Origin: JAHWJR01 sp035942035
Lineage (GTDB): Bacteria > Actinomycetota > Acidimicrobiia > Acidimicrobiales > CADCSY01
Reading direction: 5' to 3'
Length of the DNA stretch: 14,014 nt
Assembly: GCA_035942035.1 (NCBI GenBank)
Contig: DASZDK010000104.1
Span: forward strand, 1-14,014
The first letter of the stretch is position 1, and each line of letters starts with the position of its first letter. This document shows positions 6,349 through 13,525 of this stretch, one piece after another. A program made the translations under genes and the position numbers. The notes under the pieces are model-generated. The model worked only from the letters and a program-made list of their open reading frames with translations. It had not been told where the DNA came from and searched no databases.

Positions 6349-7680
6349 ATCGCCGTCACCCGGCCCTTCGCCCACCCCCACGATCGAGACATCCTGCGCC
6401 TGGCCGTGCCCGCCCTCGGAGCACTGGCGGCCGAGCCGCTCTACGTCCTGGTCGACACCGCCGTGGTCGGCCGGCTGGGGACTCCCCAACTCGGCGGCCT
6501 GGCGGTGGCCACCACCCTGCTGCTCACCGGCTACGTGCTGTTCAACTTCCTGGCCTACGGCACCACCGCCTCGGTCGCTCGCCGGCTGGGCGCCGGCGAC
6601 GCCCGGGGAGCCGCCCGGGACGGCGTCCAGGGCATGTGGCTGGCCCTCGGCATCGGCGTCGTCCTGGCCGTGCTGGGGTTGGCCCTGGCGCCCTGGCTGG
6701 TGGCGATCATGGGCGCCACGGGGGCGATCGAGACCAACGCCCTCGTCTACCTGCGCATCAGCCTGGTAGGTGTCCCTGCCCTCCTCGTCACCCTGGCCGG
6801 CACCGGCTACCTGCGCGGGCGCCAGGACACCATGACGCCGCTCACCGTCACCCTCGTGGCCGTCGGCGCCAACCTGATCCTCGAGCTGGCGCTCATCTTC
6901 GGCCTCGGCTTCGGCATCGGTGCCTCGGCCCTGGCCACGGTGGTCGCCCAACTCGGCTCCGCCGGCGCCTACGTGTGGTGGGTGGCTCGTGACGTGCAGG
7001 CCGCCGGCGTGCCCGTCGCTCCGGAGGCGGCGGCCATCCGCCACCTGGCCGTGGTCGGTCGCGATCTGTTCCTGCGGACCGCCGCCCTGCGCCTCTCGCT
7101 GACCTTCGCCACCGCCGTGGCCGCCCGTCTCGGTGCGGTCGACCTCGGAGCCCACCAGATCGCCTTCGAGCTGTGGTCCTTCCTGGCCCTGGTGCTCGAC
7201 TCGCTCGCCATCGCCGGCCAGGCCATGATCGGGCGCCTGCTCGGCTCGGGCGACGTCGCCGCCGCCCGCCGGGCCGGACGGCGGATGATCGAATGGGGCG
7301 TCGGTGCCGGCGTCCTCTTTGCCGCCGCCGTGGCCGCCCTGCGCCCGGTGCTGCCCCGCCTGTTCACCGACGACGCCGAGGTGGTGGCCCTGTGCGCCTT
7401 CGTGCTGGTGTTCGTGGCCGCCCTCCAGCCCGTCAACGCTGTGGTGTTCGTGCTCGACGGGGTGCTCATCGGCGCCGGCGACATGGGCTTCCTCGCCCGG
7501 GCCATGGTGCTGGCCGCTGTCGTGTTCGCCGCCGCCGCCGGCGCCGTGCTGGTGCTGGGACTGGGCATCGGCTGGCTGTGGGCGTCGCTGGCGGTGCTCA
7601 TGCTCACCCGGATGGCGGCGCTGGCATGGCGGTTCGCCGGCGATGCCTGGGCCGTCACCGGCTCCCCGCCGTCAGTCTGA
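6349..7680 (+). CDS. MATE family efflux transporter (DinF-like), non-canonical start
   Basis: About 443 residues, the usual MATE length, with some 12 hydrophobic segments. It is a secondary antiporter of the inner membrane, coupled to H+ or Na+, that exports cationic drugs or metabolites. The N-terminus HPHDRDILRLAVPALGALAA, followed by EPLYVLVDTAVVGRLG, and the loop motif YLRGRQDTMTPL are characteristic of the DinF-like branch. The frame is open further upstream, but the only standard starts before the conserved region are GTGs at 6235, 6250 and 6253, which would add a Pro/Cys/Gly-rich stretch antisense to the neighbouring gene. The next downstream GTG (6406) would cut into helix 1. ATC at 6349, 7 nt after TAGCGT, is where a leaderless start is expected. 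Start uncertain; family assignment firm. Confidence 0.85.
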   Translation: MAVTRPFAHPHDRDILRLAVPALGALAAEPLYVLVDTAVVGRLGTPQLGGLAVATTLLLTGYVLFNFLAYGTTASVARRLGAGDARGAARDGVQGMWLALGIGVVLAVLGLALAPWLVAIMGATGAIETNALVYLRISLVGVPALLVTLAGTGYLRGRQDTMTPLTVTLVAVGANLILELALIFGLGFGIGASALATVVAQLGSAGAYVWWVARDVQAAGVPVAPEAAAIRHLAVVGRDLFLRTAALRLSLTFATAVAARLGAVDLGAHQIAFELWSFLALVLDSLAIAGQAMIGRLLGSGDVAAARRAGRRMIEWGVGAGVLFAAAVAALRPVLPRLFTDDAEVVALCAFVLVFVAALQPVNAVVFVLDGVLIGAGDMGFLARAMVLAAVVFAAAAGAVLVLGLGIGWLWASLAVLMLTRMAALAWRFAGDAWAVTGSPPSV

Positions 7681-7756
7681 GGAGAACGACCGGGAGCTGC
7701 AGGGACGCGGTCACGACCACCCGTAGCGAGCCAACACGATCAGAAGTCGACGTCCC

Positions 7757-7776
7757 GACTCGAGCGAAGACGAGTC
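7757..7776. terminator. possible hairpin downstream of MATE gene
   Basis: GACTCG (7757-7762) and CGAGTC (7771-7776) flank AGCGAAGA, 77 nt after the MATE stop. There is no T-run, so an intrinsic terminator is only a weak reading; an operator is equally possible. Confidence 0.2.
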
Positions 7777-7829
7777 CCGGGTAGTGGTGTAGCGGGCGAA
7801 GTCCCAGCGTCGAGCGCCGCCAGAGGAGC

Positions 7830-7857
7830 CGTCGAGGCCCCGCTCGACCACGACCGC
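7830..7857. repeat. 28-bp exact direct repeat, intergenic copy (partner 9844-9871)
   Basis: The 28 nt here are identical and in the same orientation as 9844-9871 inside gatB. It includes the small palindrome TCGAG...CTCGA. Flanking bases on both sides differ. The two copies bracket the metallophosphoesterase gene and the 3' part of gatB. Confidence 0.85.
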
Positions 7858-7962
7858 AAACTCGCCGGGGAGGCGGTCCGATGGCTCGCCGCCGCGCCCA
7901 CTCATCCTTACGAGGTGGCGCCGCCGCCCGGACGCCCCGATGCGAGACCCGTCGGTGCCTGC

Positions 7963-7968
7963 CAGGAT
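7963..7968 (+). promoter_or_regulatory. possible leaderless -10 box or ribosome site of phosphoesterase
   Basis: CAGGAT followed by GGGGTC and ATG 7975, the same 6-nt spacing as other putative leaderless starts here. The AGGA inside it could equally serve as a Shine-Dalgarno at 7 nt; the sequence alone does not decide. Confidence 0.35.
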
Positions 7969-7974
7969 GGGGTC

Positions 7975-9396
7975 ATGGACGACGGCCTGCACTTCGAGCC
8001 CTTCGTGCACCTTGCCGGTCTGGACGACGACCAGGTGCTCATCGCCTGGGGTGGTTTCTGGTTCCGCCCTTTCCCCGACGGGCGGGGCTGGCGGACCGTT
8101 GACGACGAGGAGCTCCACGAGGTCGACGCGGGGCGCACCGAGAGCATCGGCGCGCGCTCCCAGCCCTATGGCGACGCGCGGGTACAGGTCTTCGACGGCG
8201 ATGGTCGTCTCGCCGGCGAGGAACGAACGAGCGAGACCAACCACGTCTGGATCACAGGCCTCCACTCCGCCACCGAGTACCGCTACGAGATCACCGTCGA
8301 CGGCAGTCCCTGGGTGCCCGACACCTGCATGCGCTGGCAGCCGATCGACGGCGACCGGGGCGAGCTCCGCCCGGCTGGTCGGACCTACGACTGCCGGTTC
8401 CGCACGTTCCCCGAACCAGGCACCGCCACCACGGCGCGGTTCGCGGCGTTCGGCGACTACGGCATCGGGATCCAGACCGGGGAGGACGCCGGCCGCCACC
8501 AGCGCCACATCGCGTCGGTCCTGGAGCACCTCGTGGAGGACCCGGGCATCGACTTCGTCGTAACGTTGGGGGACAACATCTATCACGGTGAGGACAACAG
8601 CGCCGGCGGCAGCGGTCGTGAGGATGACGACTGGTACTTCAGCTACTACGAGCCCTACCGGTTCGTCATAAGCCGGGTTCCGGTGTACCCCTCTGTCGGC
8701 AACCACGACGCGTCGGAGACCGAGCACAGCGACGACCGAGGCCAACTCGCCGACAACCACTTCACCGACCTGCGCTTCAACGCCTCGGTCGAGGAGGACC
8801 GGGCCAGCGTGGAGATCGAGGGTAAAGACGTGCCGGGGCTGTTCTACCGGGTGTCGTTCGGGCGCCTGGTCGAGCTGCTCTGCATCGACACCTCCGAAGC
8901 CTCCGCCTTCGAGGCGGAGCGCTACTTCGACGACCCGGGCCACCAGCCCTTCCTCGACCAGGCCTTCGACCCCACCCGCGCCGACCGTGGCCGCTGGTTG
9001 ATCCCCTTCGGCCACCACCCGCCGTACTGCGCGGGTCCGAAGCACCACAACGACGAGGCCCAGATCCGCTCGCTCGTGCCGCGGTACCGGGACGGCGGCG
9101 TGCGGGTGGTGCTCGCCGGGCACGAGCACAACTTCCAGCACGCGCTCAACGACGGCATCCACTACCTCGTGTCCGGCGCCGCGGGAAAGCTACGGCCGGG
9201 CGATCCCGACGGAGTCGATGCCGCCGGCCTCCGGAGCTGGGCGGCTGAGCCGCACCTGCTGCTCGTCGAAGCCGACGCCGACCGTATCTCCATCCTGCCC
9301 GTCGCCCGGCTCGACACCGCCGGCCGGCCGGTGCCCATCGAAGCCCGTGCTGTCGGGGGTGGCACCGCCGACATGCCTATCGTCATCGCCCGCTGA
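7975..9396 (+). CDS. purple acid phosphatase-like metallophosphoesterase
   Basis: 473 residues. The N-terminal third (about 1-150) is beta-rich and ends in WITGLHSATEYRYEI, like the fibronectin-type domain of purple acid phosphatases. The catalytic domain shows all five metal-binding blocks: GDYG (Asp161), GDNIY (Asp200, Tyr203), GNHD (Asn243, His244), FGHHPPY (His347) and GHEH (His383, His385). The Tyr in the GDxxY block is the ferric-iron ligand that distinguishes purple acid phosphatases from generic calcineurin-type enzymes. Expected reaction: hydrolysis of phosphate mono- or diesters at a binuclear metal centre. Unusually, ATG 7975 gives no signal peptide, and the upstream in-frame region (from 7915) encodes none either, so a cytoplasmic location is inferred. 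It is convergent with gatB, with a 22-nt gap. Confidence 0.88.
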   Translation: MDDGLHFEPFVHLAGLDDDQVLIAWGGFWFRPFPDGRGWRTVDDEELHEVDAGRTESIGARSQPYGDARVQVFDGDGRLAGEERTSETNHVWITGLHSATEYRYEITVDGSPWVPDTCMRWQPIDGDRGELRPAGRTYDCRFRTFPEPGTATTARFAAFGDYGIGIQTGEDAGRHQRHIASVLEHLVEDPGIDFVVTLGDNIYHGEDNSAGGSGREDDDWYFSYYEPYRFVISRVPVYPSVGNHDASETEHSDDRGQLADNHFTDLRFNASVEEDRASVEIEGKDVPGLFYRVSFGRLVELLCIDTSEASAFEAERYFDDPGHQPFLDQAFDPTRADRGRWLIPFGHHPPYCAGPKHHNDEAQIRSLVPRYRDGGVRVVLAGHEHNFQHALNDGIHYLVSGAAGKLRPGDPDGVDAAGLRSWAAEPHLLLVEADADRISILPVARLDTAGRPVPIEARAVGGGTADMPIVIAR

Positions 9397-9418
9397 CAGG
9401 GCGAACCCCACAGCCAGG

Positions 9419-10876
9419 TCAGGCGCCGGCCCGCTCCCGCAGCAGCCGGGTCACCGCCTTGCCGTCGGCCCGGCCCCTGGTGGCCTTCATGACCTGGCCC
9501 ACGAAGAACCCCGTGACCTTGCCGTCGCCGCCCTGGTAGCGCTCCCAGGCGTCGGGGTTGGCGGCGATGACCTCGTCGACGGCGGCCGCCAAGGCGTCGA
9601 CGCCCATGGCCTCGAACCCCTTGGCCCGGGCGATGCCGGCGGGATCTCCACCGGAGGCCACCAGCTCCGCCAGCACGGCCTTGGCCTGGGTGGCGGTGAG
9701 CTGGCCGGCGACCTCCATGCGGGTGAGAGCGGCGAGAGCGGCAGGGTCGAGGGCGTCGGCCGGCTCGCCGGCGAGGTCGTGCTCGGCGTGGACCAGGAGG
9801 CGCTGCCCGTCGCCCCCGGCCTCGAGGGCCGCCAGCACCAGCTCGTCGAGGCCCCGCTCGACCACGACCGCCACGTCACCCGCGGCGACGCCGGTGGCCG
9901 TCGCCAGCCGCCGGCGACGCTCGGCCGGCAGCACCGGCAGCGACTGGCGCACCGATTCCCGCCAGGCGTCGTCGGGCACCAGCGGCACCAGGTCAGGCTC
10001 GGGGAAGTAGCGGTAGTCGAAGGCCTCCTCCTTGGAGCGCAGCACGTGGGTGCGCCCGTCGGCCTCGTCCCAGTGGCGGGTCTGCTGGACCACTCGCTCG
10101 CCGGCGCTGAGCAGGTCGATCTGGCGCCGGGCCTCGTACTCGATGGCCCGACCCAGCGACCGGGTGGAGTTCAGGTTCTTGACCTCGCAGCGGGTCCCCA
10201 GCGGGGACGAGCCCGAAGGGCGCACGGAGACGTTGGCGTCGACCCGCATGCTGCCTTCCTCCATCCGGGCGTCGGAGGCGCCGGTGGCCAGCAGCACCGC
10301 CCGCAGCTCGTTGACGTAGGCCCGGGCCTGCTCGCCCGAGCGCAGGTCGGGCCGGCTCACGATCTCGACCAGGGGGACGCCCGAGCGGTTGTAGTCGACC
10401 AGGGAGTGGTCGGCCTCGTGGATGCGCCCGCCACCGCCCACGTGGGTCGACTTCCCCGTGTCCTCCTCGAGGTGCGCCCGCTCGATGCCGACCCGGCTGC
10501 CGTCGGGCAGCTCCAGGAAGCCGTCGACGTTGATGGGCTGGTCGTACTGGGAGATCTGGTAGTCCTTGGGCATGTCCGGATAGAAGTAGTTCTTCCGGTG
10601 GAACAGGCTCGGCATCACCGTGCAGGCCAACGCCTCGCCCAGGCGCATGGCCAGCTCGACCGCCTGGCGGTTGAGCACGGGCAGCGAGCCGGGCAGCCCC
10701 AGGCACACCGGGCACACGTTGGTGTTGGGCTCGTCGCCGAACGCGTTGCGGCACCCGCAGAACAGCTTGGTGGCGGTGGCCAGCTCGCAGTGGACCTCGA
10801 GGCCGACCACGGTCTCCCACTCGGGGCTGCTGCCGGTGCCGGTGGTCTCGGTGGCCGGGCCCTCGGTGACGGTCAT
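9419..10876 (-). CDS. gatB: Asp-tRNA(Asn)/Glu-tRNA(Gln) amidotransferase subunit B
   Basis: 485 residues. GatB binds the misacylated tRNA, phosphorylates the Glu or Asp side chain with ATP and receives ammonia from GatA. Visible hallmarks: VGLEVHCEL near the N-terminus (24-32); a zinc site with C40, C42, C55 and C58 (FCGC and CPVC); FHRKNYFYPDMPKDYQISQY; HLEEDTGKS; and DYNRSGVPLVEIVSRPDL. The C-terminal helical region (AWERYQGGDGKVTGFFVGQV, then MKATRGRADG) is the YqeY-like tail that contacts tRNA. Length is normal. It starts at ATG 10876 within an ATGA overlap with the end of gatA. A 28-nt segment (9844-9871, VVVERGLD) is duplicated in the intergenic region at 7830-7857. Confidence 0.96.
   Translation of the reverse strand: MTVTEGPATETTGTGSSPEWETVVGLEVHCELATATKLFCGCRNAFGDEPNTNVCPVCLGLPGSLPVLNRQAVELAMRLGEALACTVMPSLFHRKNYFYPDMPKDYQISQYDQPINVDGFLELPDGSRVGIERAHLEEDTGKSTHVGGGGRIHEADHSLVDYNRSGVPLVEIVSRPDLRSGEQARAYVNELRAVLLATGASDARMEEGSMRVDANVSVRPSGSSPLGTRCEVKNLNSTRSLGRAIEYEARRQIDLLSAGERVVQQTRHWDEADGRTHVLRSKEEAFDYRYFPEPDLVPLVPDDAWRESVRQSLPVLPAERRRRLATATGVAAGDVAVVVERGLDELVLAALEAGGDGQRLLVHAEHDLAGEPADALDPAALAALTRMEVAGQLTATQAKAVLAELVASGGDPAGIARAKGFEAMGVDALAAAVDEVIAANPDAWERYQGGDGKVTGFFVGQVMKATRGRADGKAVTRLLRERAGA
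9844..9871. repeat. 28-bp exact direct repeat, gatB copy (partner 7830-7857)
   Basis: Copy of the intergenic segment, lying inside the gatB coding sequence, where it encodes VVVERGLD. The coding context makes this the likely original. The identity stops abruptly on both sides. Confidence 0.85.
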
Positions 10877-12336
10877 CGGCTGGGCACCCCACCGCCGGCG
10901 CCGGCCATGGCCTGCTCCAGCACCGCCGCCGCCCGGAACATGGGCTGCTCCCCCAGCGCCGGCGCCAGCACCTGCACGCCCACGGGCAGGCCGTCGTCGC
11001 CCCGGCCGAAGGGCACGGAGATGGCGGGGTCGCCCGAGAGGTTGGACGGGATGGTGCACACGTCGGAGAGGTACATGGCCAGAGGGTCGGACGCCTTGGC
11101 CCCGAGCGGGAACGCCGTGGTCGGGGTGGTCGGGCACACCAGCAGGTCGAACGTCTCGTAGGCGGCGGCGAAGTCGCGGATGATCAGGGTGCGCACCTTC
11201 TGGGCCTTGCCGTAGTAGGCGTCGTAGTAACCGGCGGACAAGGCGTAGGTGCCGAGCATGATGCGCCGCTTCACCTCGGGGCCGAAGCCGGCGGTGCGGG
11301 TGGCGACGTTCATAGCCCCGGTGGTGGGGGCCTCGACCCGCAGCCCGTAGCGCACGCCGTCGTAGCGGGCCAGGTTGCTCGACGCCTCGGCGGGGGCAAT
11401 GAGGTAGTAGGCCGACAATCCAAAGCCCACCGCGGGCACGCTGGCCTCCTCGACCTTGGCTCCCGCCTCCGTCAGCGCGTCGGCCGCTGCCTCGACCCGG
11501 GCCCGCACGTCGGGGGCGATGCCCTCCCCCAGCAGCTCGGAGATGACGCCGATGCGCAAACCGTCGACGCCCTGGTCGAGCGAGGCCCGCAGCTCAGGCC
11601 CGGGCCCCGGGATCGAGGTGGAGTCGAGCCGGTCGTGGCCGGCGACGACCTCGAGCAGGGCGGCGGCGTCGGCCACCGTGGGCGCCAGCGGGCCGATCTG
11701 GTCGAGGCTGCTGGCGAAGGCCACCAGGCCGTAGCGGCTGACCATGCCGTAGGTGGGCTTCACCCCCACCACGCCACAGAGACCGGCCGGCTGGCGAATG
11801 GAGCCGCCGGTGTCGGACCCCAGCGCCAGCGGGGCGAAGCCGGCGGCGACGGCGGCGGCGCTGCCCCCGCTCGACCCGCCCGGAACTCGGCTGGCGTCGT
11901 GGGGGTTGCGGGTGGGACCGAACGCCGAGTTCTCGGTGGAGCTGCCCATGGCGAACTCGTCGAGGTTGGTCTTGCCGATGGGGACGGCGCCGGCGGCGAC
12001 CAGCCGGCGCACGACGGTGGCGTCGTAGGGCGGGCGCCAGTGCTCGAGGATCCGCGAGGAGCAGGTGGTGGGCACGCCCCTCGTACACAGGTTGTCCTTC
12101 AGGGCCACCGGCACGCCGGCCAGCGGGCCGGGGTCCTCGCCGGCAGCCACCTGCCGGTCGATGCCCTCGGCGGCGGTGCGGGCGTGGGCATCCATCAGCG
12201 TCTGGAAGGCGTGGATCTCGCCGTCCCGCTCTCGGATGACGGCCAGATGCTCGTCGATCACGTCGGCCGCCCGGCGCTCGCCGGCGCGGACGGCGGCGGC
12301 GATCTCCATCGCCGATGGGTTGGGCCTGTGCCCCAT
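10873..12336 (-). CDS. gatA: Asp-tRNA(Asn)/Glu-tRNA(Gln) amidotransferase subunit A
   Basis: 487-residue amidase-signature enzyme that releases ammonia from glutamine (or asparagine) for GatB. The catalytic triad is readable: Lys80 in VALKDNLCTRG, cis-Ser155 in GGSSGGSAAAVAAG, and the nucleophile Ser179 in SDTGGSIRQPAG. GVVGVKPTYGMVSRYGLVA and GTYALSAGYYDAYYGKAQKV are further family blocks. The start at ATG 12336 follows directly on the TAG stop of gatC with no gap, which suggests coupling; it also places the triad at almost the residue numbers I recall for characterised GatA (79/154/178), supporting it over ATG at residue 10. The 3' end overlaps gatB by 4 nt. Complete and without defects. 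Confidence 0.96.
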   Translation of the reverse strand: MGHRPNPSAMEIAAAVRAGERRAADVIDEHLAVIRERDGEIHAFQTLMDAHARTAAEGIDRQVAAGEDPGPLAGVPVALKDNLCTRGVPTTCSSRILEHWRPPYDATVVRRLVAAGAVPIGKTNLDEFAMGSSTENSAFGPTRNPHDASRVPGGSSGGSAAAVAAGFAPLALGSDTGGSIRQPAGLCGVVGVKPTYGMVSRYGLVAFASSLDQIGPLAPTVADAAALLEVVAGHDRLDSTSIPGPGPELRASLDQGVDGLRIGVISELLGEGIAPDVRARVEAAADALTEAGAKVEEASVPAVGFGLSAYYLIAPAEASSNLARYDGVRYGLRVEAPTTGAMNVATRTAGFGPEVKRRIMLGTYALSAGYYDAYYGKAQKVRTLIIRDFAAAYETFDLLVCPTTPTTAFPLGAKASDPLAMYLSDVCTIPSNLSGDPAISVPFGRGDDGLPVGVQVLAPALGEQPMFRAAAVLEQAMAGAGGGVPSR

Positions 12337-12648
12337 CTACGGGAGCTCGCCGAGGACGGGAGGGACCCGGAAGCGCTGCTCCTCCACCGCCGGCGCCGCC
12401 CCCAGGACCTCGTCACGGTCGAGGCCGGGGCGCACGACGTCGTCGCGCAGCACGTTGGCGAGCGGCAACGGGTGGGCCGTGGGGACGACCCCATCGGTGT
12501 CGAGGGCCTGGACGTCGGCGGCGTGGTCGAGCACCGCCGCCAGCTGGCCGGTGAACAGCTCGAGCTCGTCGTCGGTCAGCTCGAGCCGGGCCAGTCCGGC
12601 CACGTAGGCGACGTCGTCACGAGAGATGCGCCCGCCCATGCCGTCCAT
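12337..12648 (-). CDS. gatC: Asp-tRNA(Asn)/Glu-tRNA(Gln) amidotransferase subunit C
   Basis: 103-residue small subunit that wraps around and stabilises GatA in the GatCAB complex. The pattern ISRDDVAYVAGLARLELTDDE near the N-terminus, FTGQLAAVLDHAADVQALDTD, then a Pro-rich stretch (VPTAHPLPLANVLRDDVV) and the ending EEQRFRVPPVLGE are typical of GatC. ATG 12648 is chosen because GGAG (12656-12659) lies 7 nt upstream; ATG 12639 would give 100 residues and is also compatible with the family. It lies 26 nt after the alpha/beta hydrolase stop and abuts gatA, so the order is hydrolase-gatC-gatA-gatB in one probable transcript. Confidence 0.94.
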   Translation of the reverse strand: MDGMGGRISRDDVAYVAGLARLELTDDELELFTGQLAAVLDHAADVQALDTDGVVPTAHPLPLANVLRDDVVRPGLDRDEVLGAAPAVEEQRFRVPPVLGELP

Positions 12649-12674
12649 GGTAGGGCTCCGCCCCGCCGCCGACC

Positions 12675-13472
12675 TCACCCCTCGCCGATGGCGGGGGGCG
12701 ACGCCGCCACCCGGCGCACGAACTCCACGCAGCGCCGGGCCACCTCGTCTCGGTCGTGGTCGAGGGTGGCCACGTGATAGCTGCGGTGCAGGGTGACGCG
12801 CTCGACCGGGGCGGCGACCAGCACGGCCAGATGGTCGCTGTCGGCGGGGTCGACCACGTGGTCGTGAGCGCTGGTCATGACCAGCACGGGGCAGGCGACA
12901 CGACCGAGGTCGGCCTGCAGCTCCTCCAGCGCCCGATGCAGCGACACGAGCGCGGCGAGAGGCACGGTGTCGTAGGCCCGCTCCTCGGCATCCGGGTCGG
13001 CGATGTCGGGCGGTCCTGCCGGCGAGAGGACCTCGCCGGCGTCCACCATGAGGCCGACCATCTCGGTGAGCGCCGGGTCGGCCGGCCGGGCCATGGGGTT
13101 GACGCAGACCAGACCTGCCACCTCGGGGTGGCGGGCGGCCAGCCGGACGGCGAGGGCACCCCCCATGGAGCAGCCGGCGACGATCGCCTCCTGGCAACGG
13201 CCGGCCAACTGGAGGTAGGCCTCCTCGGCCGCCGCCCACCAGTCGGCGAAGCGGGTGGTCACCATGTCCTCGGCACTCGTCCCGTGGCCGGGGAGCCGCG
13301 GGACCTCCACGCTGTAGCCGGCGCCGACCAGCGCCTCGGCCAGGGGTCGCACCGTCGCCGGGCTGCCGCCGAACCCGTGGAGCACCACGACGCCCACCGG
13401 TCCCCCCTCGGCCGACCATCCCTCGGCCCCCGGCCACACGGCCGAAGGAGACGGCGACGCACCAGCAGCCAT
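12675..13472 (-). CDS. alpha/beta hydrolase (carboxylesterase / monoacylglycerol lipase type)
   Basis: 265 residues. The fold markers are HGFGGSP (32-38, oxyanion region), the nucleophile elbow GCSMGG with Ser102, the acid Asp204 in AHDHVVDP, and His233 in SYHVATLD; together they give a complete Ser-Asp-His triad. The spacing and the lid-like insert (about 125-175) match the small carboxylesterase/monoglyceride lipase group (Est30-like, COG1647). Expected reaction: hydrolysis of short-chain or monoacyl esters in the cytoplasm; no signal peptide is seen. The true substrate is unknown. Start ATG 13472 has no Shine-Dalgarno but a TACCCT hexamer lies 9 nt upstream. It appears to lead the gatCAB operon, an association without an obvious functional reason. 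Confidence 0.88.
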   Translation of the reverse strand: MAAGASPSPSAVWPGAEGWSAEGGPVGVVVLHGFGGSPATVRPLAEALVGAGYSVEVPRLPGHGTSAEDMVTTRFADWWAAAEEAYLQLAGRCQEAIVAGCSMGGALAVRLAARHPEVAGLVCVNPMARPADPALTEMVGLMVDAGEVLSPAGPPDIADPDAEERAYDTVPLAALVSLHRALEELQADLGRVACPVLVMTSAHDHVVDPADSDHLAVLVAAPVERVTLHRSYHVATLDHDRDEVARRCVEFVRRVAASPPAIGEG

Positions 13473-13481
13473 GGGGCCGGA

Positions 13482-13487
13482 AGGGTA
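13482..13487 (-). promoter_or_regulatory. possible -10 box of hydrolase-gatCAB operon
   Basis: On the minus strand TACCCT (TAnnnT), 9 nt before the ATG at 13472. If used, the leader would be only a few bases long. The whole divergent region to the SCP2 gene is 53 nt, so the two promoters are nearly back to back. Confidence 0.3.
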
Positions 13488-13513
13488 GCGAGGGTGGTCG
13501 GGCCAGCGCCCGG

Positions 13514-13519
13514 TAGGTT
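13514..13519 (+). promoter_or_regulatory. putative leaderless -10 box of SCP2 gene
   Basis: TAGGTT, then 6 nt (GCGGGG), then ATG 13526. This is the clearest example here of a -10 box placed so that transcription begins at or next to the start codon. The GCGGGG could act as a weak ribosome site but touches the ATG. Confidence 0.5.
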
Positions 13520-13525
13520 GCGGGG

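Larger units (their letters stand above)
7681..7974. other. intergenic region, MATE to phosphoesterase
   Basis: 294 nt without a confident gene. It contains a 6-bp-arm inverted repeat (7757-7776), a 28-bp exact match to gatB (7830-7857), and a minus-strand reading frame of 64 codons (7905-7711) in which the matched segment reads VVVERGLD, as in GatB. That frame has AAGG abutting its ATG and no recognised family, so I do not call it a gene. A putative -10 for the phosphoesterase lies at its right end. Confidence 0.6.

Noticed and set aside
7681..7974. tRNA or other structured RNA in the intergenic region
   Set aside because: No cloverleaf, anticodon arm or CCA-end pattern could be found on either strand; only short hairpins.
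7711..9162. 483-codon minus-strand open frame opposite the phosphoesterase
   Set aside because: It covers a gene with all purple acid phosphatase motifs; only the last 64 codons fall outside it and are treated separately.
9218..11161. 647-codon plus-strand open frame opposite gatB and gatA
   Set aside because: Mirror of highly conserved GatB and GatA sequence; Gly/Gln/His/Asp-rich shadow.
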